Shown here in pieces: positions 56,326-64,000 of a stretch of 64,000 nucleotides of DNA. A model generated the notes under the pieces. The model did no database searches. It was not told the origin of the DNA and worked only from the letters and a program-made list of their open reading frames with translations. Numbering within the stretch: the first letter of the stretch is position 1; each line of letters opens with the position of its first letter. Location: contig NZ_RJVJ01000001.1 in NCBI RefSeq assembly GCF_003751605.1, positions 2,480,001 through 2,544,000 on the forward strand. Direction: 5' to 3'. This stretch comes from Kitasatospora cineracea. Its GTDB lineage: Bacteria > Actinomycetota > Actinomycetes > Streptomycetales > Streptomycetaceae. Position numbers and translations under genes: made by a program.

Positions 56326-57963
56326 ATGGACCTCATTCCTGCCCCGTCGCACGTCCAGGCCCGCACCGACGCCCCGCCCTTCGTCCTGCACGCCGGCTCC
56401 CGGATCGCCGCCGCCCCCGGCACCGGGGCCGCCGCCCGCCGGCTGCGCGCCGAGCTGTCCGCCGCCACCGGCTTCGACCTGGACCCGGCCGCCGCCGGGC
56501 AGGACGGCGACCTGGTGCTGGCGCTCGACCCGGAACTCGGCGCCGAGGAGTACCGGCTGAGCGCCGCGGCCGACGCCGTCCGGCTCACCGGCGGCAGCGC
56601 CGCGGGCCTGGCGCACGCCGCGCAGACCCTGCGCCAGCTACTCGGCCCCGCCGCGTACCGCAGCGCCCCGCTGCCCGGCGCGAGCTGGACGGTGCCCGCG
56701 GTGGAGGTCCGCGACGCGCCCCGGTTCGGCTGGCGCGGCGCCATGCTGGATGTCTCCCGGCACTTCATGCCCAAGGCCGGCGTGCTGCGCTTTATCGACC
56801 AGCTCGCCGCGCACAAGCTCAACGTCCTGCACTTCCACCTGACCGACGACCAGGGCTGGCGGATCGAGGTCAAGCGCTACCCGAAGCTCACCGAGGTCGG
56901 CGGCTGGCGCGAGCGCTCGATGGTCGGCTACCGGGCCGGGAAGCGGCGCGACGACCAGCCGCACGGCGGCTACTACACCCAGGACGACCTGCGCGAGATC
57001 GTCGCGTACGCGGCCGCCCGGCACATCACCGTCGTCCCCGAGGTCGACCTGCCCGGCCACAACCAGGCCGCCATCGCCGCGTACCCCGAGCTCGGCAACA
57101 CCGACGTGGTCGACACCGCGGCGCTCGGCACCTGGACCGACTGGGGCGTCAGCGAGAACATCCTGAACCCCTCCGAGGCCACCCTGCGGTTCTACGAGCA
57201 CGTGCTGGAGGAGGTGCTGGAGATCTTCCCCTCCACCTTCGTGCACCTCGGCGGCGACGAGTGCCCCAAGGACCAGTGGAAGCAGTCCCCGGCCGCGCAG
57301 GCCCGGATCGCCGAACTCGGCCTCGAGGACGAGTTCGAACTGCAGAGCCACGTCATCCGGCACTTCGACCGCTGGCTGGCCGAGCGCGGCCGCCGGCTGA
57401 TCGGCTGGGACGAGATCCTGGAGGGCGGGCTGGCCCCCGGCGCCGCCGTCTCGTCCTGGCGCGGCTACCTGGGCGGGATCGCCGCCGCGAACGCCGGGCA
57501 CGACGTGGTGATGTGCCCCGAGCAGCACGTGTACCTCGACCACCGGCAGGCCGACGGCGAGGACGAGCCGGTCCCGGTCGGCTGGGTGCGCACGCTGGAG
57601 AACGTCTACCGCTTCGAGCCCGTTCCGCCGCAGCTCGACGGGGACGCCGCCGCGCACGTCATCGGGACCCAGGCGAACATCTGGACCGAGTTCATGGACA
57701 CCGGCCGGGACGTCGACTACAAGGCGTTCCCGCGGCTGGCCGCGTTCGCCGAGGTCGCCTGGTCCGACCTGCCGCGCGACCCGGCCGCGCGCGACTGGGC
57801 GGGCTTCGAGCGCCGGATGGCCGGCCACTACCCGCGGCTGGACGCGCTCGGCATCGAGTACCGCCGCCCGGAGGGACCGCGCCCCTGGCAGCGCAAGCCC
57901 GGCATCGTCGGCCGCCCGCTGGCCGGGCCGCCCGGACCGTCCGGCGAGAACACCGCCCCGTGA
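56326..57963 (+). CDS. Beta-N-acetylhexosaminidase, GH20
   Basis: A 545-residue glycoside hydrolase that removes terminal GlcNAc by substrate-assisted catalysis. The N-terminal GH20b domain covers about 1-130. The TIM barrel (about 140-480) has DVSRHFMPK, HFHLTDDQGWR, the catalytic Asp311-Glu312 in LGGDECPKD, and WTEFMDT near the end. There is no signal peptide, so it acts inside the cell, probably on chitobiose or muropeptide-derived amino sugars. The ATG at 56326 follows CAGGAT by 7 nt, again a possible leaderless start. The 258 bp after it contain the xdh-like promoter. Confidence 0.93.
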   Translation: MDLIPAPSHVQARTDAPPFVLHAGSRIAAAPGTGAAARRLRAELSAATGFDLDPAAAGQDGDLVLALDPELGAEEYRLSAAADAVRLTGGSAAGLAHAAQTLRQLLGPAAYRSAPLPGASWTVPAVEVRDAPRFGWRGAMLDVSRHFMPKAGVLRFIDQLAAHKLNVLHFHLTDDQGWRIEVKRYPKLTEVGGWRERSMVGYRAGKRRDDQPHGGYYTQDDLREIVAYAAARHITVVPEVDLPGHNQAAIAAYPELGNTDVVDTAALGTWTDWGVSENILNPSEATLRFYEHVLEEVLEIFPSTFVHLGGDECPKDQWKQSPAAQARIAELGLEDEFELQSHVIRHFDRWLAERGRRLIGWDEILEGGLAPGAAVSSWRGYLGGIAAANAGHDVVMCPEQHVYLDHRQADGEDEPVPVGWVRTLENVYRFEPVPPQLDGDAAAHVIGTQANIWTEFMDTGRDVDYKAFPRLAAFAEVAWSDLPRDPAARDWAGFERRMAGHYPRLDALGIEYRRPEGPRPWQRKPGIVGRPLAGPPGPSGENTAP

Positions 57964-58167
57964 GCCCGCAGGCCCGGTGACGGAGAGTCAGGAGGAGGGA
58001 ACTCCGGGCGAGGCCCGGTCGTCATGACCAGGTGAACAACCGATCACCCGGGACACGACCTGATCGCGGCCGCGTCCGGAGTTGTCCCGAGTTGTTCGGA
58101 CCTGTCCGCCACCCGGGAAATGATCAGCGGTCTTTGTGTGCCAGAGTTGCCCAACCCGCACCGATCG

Positions 58168-58182
58168 CCCGTACCCTACGGG
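58168..58182 (+). promoter_or_regulatory. Promoter and dyad of the xanthine dehydrogenase-like operon
   Basis: CCCGTA-CCC-TACGGG is a perfect dyad that includes the likely -10 TACCCT (58172-58177). A TTGCCC 19 nt upstream may be the -35. A repressor bound here would block transcription; no regulator gene is adjacent. Confidence 0.4.
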
Positions 58183-58221
58183 CGGCAGTCCGCACTGCAA
58201 ATGGAGCACGGTGGGAACCTG

Positions 58222-59093
58222 GTGAACCGGACGATCATGTTGCCGGCCTCGGTGGACGAGGCGGTCGAAGCGCTGGCCGCGACCCCGGGGGCGGTGCCGG
58301 TGGCGGGCGCCACCGACCTGATGGAGGCCGTCAACGCCGGGCGGCTGCGGCCCGCCGCCCTGATCGGACTCGGCCGGATCACCGAACTGCGCGGCTGGCG
58401 CTACGAGGACGGCGGCACCGCCGTCCTCGGCGCCGGACTCACCCACGCCCGGATGGACCGCCCCGACTTCGCCGCCCTCATCCCCGCCCTCGCCGACGCC
58501 GCCCGCACCGCCGGACCCCCGCAGGTGCGCAACGTCGGCACCCTCGGCGGCAACGTCGCCACCGGCGACCCGGCCGGCGACACCCTCCCGGTGCTCGCCG
58601 CCCTCGAAGCCACCGCCACCCTCGCCCGGGCCGGCAGCGTCCGCGACGTGCCGATCAGCCACCTGCTCACCGGACTCGACCCGCTGCGCCCCGGCGAACT
58701 GCTCACCTGGGTGCGGGTCCCGCTGCTGCACGCCCCCCAGGTGTTCCTCAAGTCCACCGGCCGCAGCGGCCCGGCCCGCGCCGCCGCCTCCGTCGCCCTG
58801 GTCCTCGACCCCGCCCGGCGCGGCGTGCGCTGCGCCGTCGGCGCCGTCGCCCCCGTCCCGCTGCGGCCGCTGGAGGCCGAGAGCTGGGTGGCCGGCTGCA
58901 TCGACTGGGACGCCCGCGGCGCCGAGGGCGCGGTCCTGATCGACCCCGCCGCGCTCGCCGCGTTCGGCGAGTACGTGGCCGGAGCGTGCGTCCCCGAGGG
59001 CGGGCCGCACGGAGAGGGGGCGGGCTCGGCAGCGACCCGCCTGCGGCGTACCGTGGCGGTGCTGGCCCGCCGGGCACTGGGAAGGGCGCTCAA

Positions 59094-59097
<4 letters not shown>
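58222..59097 (+). CDS. FAD-binding subunit of a molybdenum hydroxylase (xanthine dehydrogenase-like)
   Basis: A 291-residue electron-transfer subunit. The FAD pyrophosphate loop is VAGATDLMEAVNAG; the second FAD block is VRNVGTLGGNVATGDPAGDTLP. A CO dehydrogenase flavoprotein C-terminal domain ends the protein (SVALVLDPARRGVRCAVGAV). The start may be GTG 58222 or ATG 58201; the protein begins VNRTIMLPASVDEA from the former. The next gene overlaps by four bases (GTGA), so the operon is translationally coupled. The order FAD, 2Fe-2S, Mo subunit is common in bacterial xanthine dehydrogenase-family operons. Confidence 0.9.
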
Positions 59098-60088
<991 letters not shown>

Positions 60089-60092
<4 letters not shown>

Positions 60093-62410
60093 CCTCCGCC
60101 ACCGAGCTCCCGGCGGCCGCCCCCGCGGACCACGAGACCGGCACCACCGGCCTCGGCACCTCCCCGCTGCGCACCGACGCCCTCCCCAAGGCCCTCGGCA
60201 TCTACCCCTACGCCGCCGACCTGTGGGCCGAGGGGCTGCTCTGGGGCGCCGTGCTGCGCTCCCCGCACCCGCACGCCCGGATCGTCTCGGTGGACACCGC
60301 CCCCGCGCTCGCCGTCCCCGGCGTGCACGCCGTGGTCACCGCCGCCGACCTCCCCGGCGGACCCGACAGCGCCCCGGACGGCACCCCCGACGGACCGCTC
60401 GCCGCCGACCGCCCCGTGCTCGCCGCCGGCGTCGTGCGCCACCACGGCGAAGCCGTCGCCGCCGTCGCCGCCGACCACCCCGACACCGCCCGGCTGGCCG
60501 CCGCCGCGATCCTGGTCGAGTACGAGGTGCTGGAACCCGTCACCGACCCCGAGGCCGCCTTCCACGCCGCCCCGCTGCACCCCGGCGGCAACCTGTTCCG
60601 GCACCTGCCGCTGCGCACCGGCGACCCCGACGCGGTCGGCGAGATCGTCGTCGAGGGCCTCTACCAGGTCGGCCGGCAGGACCCGGCCCCGATCGGCGCC
60701 GAGGCCGGACTCGCCGTGCCCCGCCCCGACGGCGGCGTCGAACTGCACCTGTCCTCCACCGACCCGCACGGCGACCGCGACCGCACCGCCGCCTGCCTCG
60801 GCCTCGACCCCGACCGGGTCCGCCTGGTCGTCACCGGCGTCCCCGGCGCCACCGGCGACCGCGAGGACCTCTCCTTCCAGGTCACCCTCGCGCTGCTCGC
60901 GCTGCGCACCGGACGGCCGGTCAAGATGGCCCTCACCCGCGCCGAGTCCTTCCAGGCCCACAACACCCGGCACCCCGCCCTGCTGCGCTACCGCCACCAC
61001 GCCGACGCCGAGGGCAGGCTGGTCAAGGTCGAGGCGCAGATCCTGCTCGACGGCGGCGCCTACGCCGACGTCTCCGCCGAGGCGCTGGCCGCCGCCGTCG
61101 CCTTCTCGGTCGGCCCCTACACCTGCCCCAACGTCTTCGTCGACGCCTGGGCGGTGCGCACCAACAACCCCCCGGCCGGCCGGATGCGCGGCGAGGGCGC
61201 CCTGCAGACCTGCTTCGCCTACGAGTCGCAGCTCGACCAGCTCGCCCGGCAGCTCGGCGTCGACCCGGTGGAGATCCGCCGCCGCAACGCCATGACCACC
61301 GGCGACCCGCTGCCCACCGGACAGGCCGTCACCTGCCCCGCCCCCGTCGAGGCCCTGCTCGACGCGCTCGACGCCTCCCCGCTGCCCGCCCTCCCGCTCG
61401 ACGACCCGGAGGCCGACTGGCTGCTGCCCGGCGGCCCCGGCGGCGCGGGCGACCCCACCGCGGTGCGGCGCGGCATCGGCTACGCGGTGGGCATGGTGCA
61501 CATGCTCGGCGCCGAGGGCGAGGACGAGGTCGCCACCGCGACCGTCCGGGTCTCCGGCGACCACGCCACCGTGATCTGCGCGGCCGTCGACTCCGGCCAG
61601 GGCTTCGCCACCCTGGCCCGGCAGATCGTCCAGTCCGTGCTCGGCGTCAGCGAGGTGTACATCGCGCCCGTCGACTCCGACCAGTCCGCGGCCGGACCCG
61701 CCGCCCGCAGCCGGCACACCTGGGTCTCCGGCGGCGCCGTCGAGCGGGCCGCGCTGATGGTCCGCCACCAGATGCTGCAGCCGATCGCCGCCGACTTCGG
61801 CATGTCCGTCGAACTGCTCACCATCACCGACGGGAAGATCACCAGTTACGACGGCGTGCTCGGCATGCCGGTCAGCGAGGCCCTGGAGGGCCGCGAGCTC
61901 TGGGCCACCGCCCAGTGCCGCCCGCACCCCACCGAGCCGCTCGACCCCGAGACCGGGCAGGGCGACGCCTTCGTCTCCATCGCGTTCTGCGCGATGCGCG
62001 CCGTCGTCGACGTCGACATCGAACTCGGCGCCGTCCGGGTCGTCGACGTCACCGTCGCCCAGGACGTCGGCCGGGCCCTCAACCCCCGGCAGATCGAGGA
62101 CCGGATCGAGGGCGCCGTCGCCCAGGGCGTCGGACTCGCCCTGCTGGAGAACCTGCGCACCGAGGGCGGCGTCCCCGTCAACGCCTCGCTCACCGGCTAC
62201 CGGCTCCCCACCGCGCTCGACACCCCCGACGTCCGGATCGCCGTTCTGCTGGAGGAACGCGACGTGGTCGCCCCGTTCGGTGCCAAGGCCGTCAGCGCGG
62301 TGCCCGCCGTGGTCGCGCCCGCCGCGGTCGCCGCCGCGGTCCGCGCCGCGACCGGGCTGCCGGTCGGACGGCTGCCGATCCTGCCGGAGGACGCCACGGT
62401 GCCGGCCTGA
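60089..62410 (+). CDS. Xanthine dehydrogenase-like molybdopterin subunit lacking the catalytic Glu
   Basis: A 773-residue large subunit. Family features present include GIYPYAADLWAEGLLWGAVLRSPHPHARI in part, TRAESFQAHNTRHP, MRGEGALQTCFAYESQLD and DSGQGFATLARQI (the GQG pterin motif). Key positions deviate. The C-terminal motif that is GAKGVGEPP in active enzymes reads GAKAVSAVP, so the base-catalyst Glu is Ala737. The upstream GGFGGK-type pterin loop reads GATGDR. The protein may have altered chemistry, a different substrate, or be inactive. No XdhC-type maturation factor is in the operon. A terminator follows. Confidence 0.87.
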
Positions 62411-62469
62411 CGGGGCCGATGGGCCTGACGCGGGCCTGCGCGGTCCGACGCGGGCCTGCTCGGCCTGAT

Positions 62470-62493
62470 GGCCCCGCCCGTTCGGGCGGGGCC
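62470..62493. terminator. Terminator between the xdh-like operon and the metallopeptidase gene
   Basis: GGCCCCGCCCG pairs perfectly with CGGGCGGGGCC around TT; convergent position. Just upstream GACGCGGGCCTGC is directly repeated (near 62429 and 62448). Confidence 0.7.
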
Positions 62494-64000
62494 TCAGCGC
62501 TTCTGGTCGGTCTTGCTCTTGGTCTTGCCCTTGGTCGCCGAGGTCGCGGCCCGGACGTGCTCCGCCCAGGCCGTCTGGAACGCGTCGCCGCTCCGGCCGG
62601 TCGCCGCGGCCAGCTCCTCCGCGTACCCGCTCGGCTTGGCGTAGTGCGCGGCGACGAAGGCGAACACCTTGGCCTCCCCGTACGTCGCCGCCAGGTACCG
62701 CACCGCGTCGCCGCTCAGCGCGTAGTTCGCGGACCTGGCCTCGGCGGTGTCCGCGTAGAACTCGCCCTCCTCGCCCGGCAGCCGGCCGTCGAACTCCACC
62801 TCGCGCAGGTCGTCGGCCAACTCCTCGCGGGCCAGCGAGTCCTTGCCGCGCAGCGCCATGAACTCGGCGAAACCCTCCGCCACCCAGTCGTGCGGCTGCC
62901 CCTTGCCGGCGGCCGTCGGACGCTCCGACAGCAGCGTGGCGACGATCGCGTGCGCCATCTCGTGCCGGCCGATGTCCGTCACGCCCTCCTGCCAGTGCGA
63001 GCCGGTGAACCGGCTGTCGGTGGTGTCCATCACGATCCGGCTGCTGCCGACCGTCATCCCGTCCGCGCCGCTGCGGCCCGGCGCGTCGGCCGCCACCACC
63101 GGCATGTTGACGCCGGCCTCCAGGCTGTCGTCCTGCTTCCCGTCGCCCTGGTACAGCTTGTTGTAGACCTCCCGGTTCTTCTCCAGCACCACGAAGAACC
63201 CCTGCGCGCCCCGCCGTTCGCCGACCGGCGCCGGCGCGAACTGCCGCCAGGCCGACAGGTCGTCCCCCGCGGCCCGGGCCAGCACGTCCACGTCCCGGTC
63301 CAGTTCGCCCTCCTGGCCCTTGTCCGCCATCGCCACCAGGTGGTCGCGCACCCGCACCGACAGGTCGTCGTACACGTCCCACGGCGCCGGGTAGTACCCC
63401 GTGTCCAGGCTCTTGCCCTGGTGGTCCTTCACCGCCCCGACCCCGGTTATCACCTCCGTGCCCGACCCCACCGGCAGCACCTGCCACCCGTACTCCTCGG
63501 CGATCGGCAGGTTGTCCACGTCCTTCACCTGGTGCACGAAGTCCACCCGCAACTGCCCGTTCAACGGCGACGCGGACACCTCCCAACGCGCCGTCTCCCA
63601 CGGCACCTTGAGCAGGTTCCGGAACACCAGCCGCTGCCGGTCCTTCACCGCCCCCGCCGCGAACGGCCGGACGAACGCCTCCTCGTCCTTCGCCGCCAGC
63701 GCCCGCGTCAACCCGTCCGCGACCTTGCGCCAGTTCTCCTGCTCCACCACGTACGCGGGCGTCGTCGGCCGCTTCCGGTGCACCTGCAGGTACGCCGTCC
63801 CGCCCACCGCGGCCGCCACCACCAGCAGCACCACCCCGATCCCCAGCCACGCCAGCACCCGCGCACCCCGCCGCGGCGGCTGCGGCGGGTACGGGTACGG
63901 GTAGGGGTACGGCGGCTGGTACTGCTGATCCTGGTACTGCTGGTACGGCGGAGGCGGATACACCGGCCCCGCCTGCCCCGGAAACGACTGCTGCCCCGGC
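62494..64000 (-). CDS. Membrane-anchored HExxH metallopeptidase-like protein (5' end outside window)
   Basis: At least 502 residues; the frame is open to the window edge, reading PGQQSFPGQAGP before the GTG at 63963, so that codon is probably internal. A cytoplasmic Pro/Tyr/Gln-rich N-terminus (YPYPYPYPPQPP) leads to one membrane helix (VLAWLGIGVVLLVVAAAVGG). The extracytoplasmic part contains RHEMAHAIVATLL followed 20-odd residues later by WVAEGFAEFMA. That is the HExxH...E zinc site of gluzincin (peptidase MA) enzymes. Membership of a named family is uncertain. The Pro/Tyr tail is a style common in actinomycete membrane proteins and may bind partners. Confidence 0.8.
   Translation of the reverse strand, partial: PGQQSFPGQAGPVYPPPPYQQYQDQQYQPPYPYPYPYPPQPPRRGARVLAWLGIGVVLLVVAAAVGGTAYLQVHRKRPTTPAYVVEQENWRKVADGLTRALAAKDEEAFVRPFAAGAVKDRQRLVFRNLLKVPWETARWEVSASPLNGQLRVDFVHQVKDVDNLPIAEEYGWQVLPVGSGTEVITGVGAVKDHQGKSLDTGYYPAPWDVYDDLSVRVRDHLVAMADKGQEGELDRDVDVLARAAGDDLSAWRQFAPAPVGERRGAQGFFVVLEKNREVYNKLYQGDGKQDDSLEAGVNMPVVAADAPGRSGADGMTVGSSRIVMDTTDSRFTGSHWQEGVTDIGRHEMAHAIVATLLSERPTAAGKGQPHDWVAEGFAEFMALRGKDSLAREELADDLREVEFDGRLPGEEGEFYADTAEARSANYALSGDAVRYLAATYGEAKVFAFVAAHYAKPSGYAEELAAATGRSGDAFQTAWAEHVRAATSATKGKTKSKTDQKR

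Noticed and set aside
57964..58200. A coding gene between the hexosaminidase and the FAD subunit
   Set aside because: Frames here lack homology and starts. The region is better explained as promoter DNA.

Overview
The window is a GC-rich actinomycete chromosome segment, most likely Streptomycetaceae (Streptomyces or Kitasatospora). The reasons are the overall base composition, the frequent GTG and TTG starts, and the gene order: hpf, orphan response regulator, secA, NAD-glutamate dehydrogenase, pkaA-pkaB, prfB, ftsE-ftsX, S41 protease, smpB, ssrA, narK-nnaR, malic enzyme, HU, murA, yqgE. From memory this is close to the SCO2940-SCO3010 region of S. coelicolor. No tRNA, rRNA, CRISPR array or insertion sequence was found. 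The only RNA gene seen is tmRNA.

Left part (1-8.4 kb): a truncated comF-like gene, the ribosome hibernation factor hpf behind a long leader, an orphan NarL-type response regulator, a YcaQ-type DNA glycosylase, secA, and two small conserved genes (Rv3235-like and DUF6912-like). Hairpin terminators with near-perfect stems separate most units.

Accessory island (8.4-27 kb): an MFS exporter plus aldo/keto reductase operon with an operator-like dyad in its promoter; a frameshifted duplicate of part of a large secreted LamG/FG-GAP protein; that intact 1,634-residue protein; and, divergent from it, a 2,438-residue secreted RHS protein ending in a HINT autoprotease and a deaminase-like toxin tip, followed by a probable immunity gene. 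This is the most exciting system in the window. A HAD hydrolase follows, then an aldehyde dehydrogenase homologue that has lost its catalytic Cys, Asn and Glu.

Core part (27-58 kb): the 180-kDa-type NAD-glutamate dehydrogenase; an FHA-FtsK ATPase divergent from two membrane Ser/Thr kinases (pkaA, pkaB); prfB; a small zinc-ribbon membrane protein; ftsEX; an S41 protease; smpB; a membrane esterase; ssrA; narK with its regulator nnaR; a HelD-like helicase; ACT-domain malic enzyme; HU; murA; yqgE; DUF3039; and a cytoplasmic GH20 hexosaminidase. smpB and ssrA, which act together in trans-translation, lie about 1.5 kb apart, and narK and nnaR form a nitrate module.

Right end (58-64 kb): a translationally coupled three-gene xanthine-dehydrogenase-like operon whose large subunit lacks the usual catalytic glutamate, then a membrane-anchored HExxH metallopeptidase truncated by the window edge.

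A recurring regulatory feature is a Pribnow-like box 6-8 nt upstream of the start codon (HAD, prfB, S41 protease, esterase, DUF3039, hexosaminidase), which predicts leaderless transcripts.
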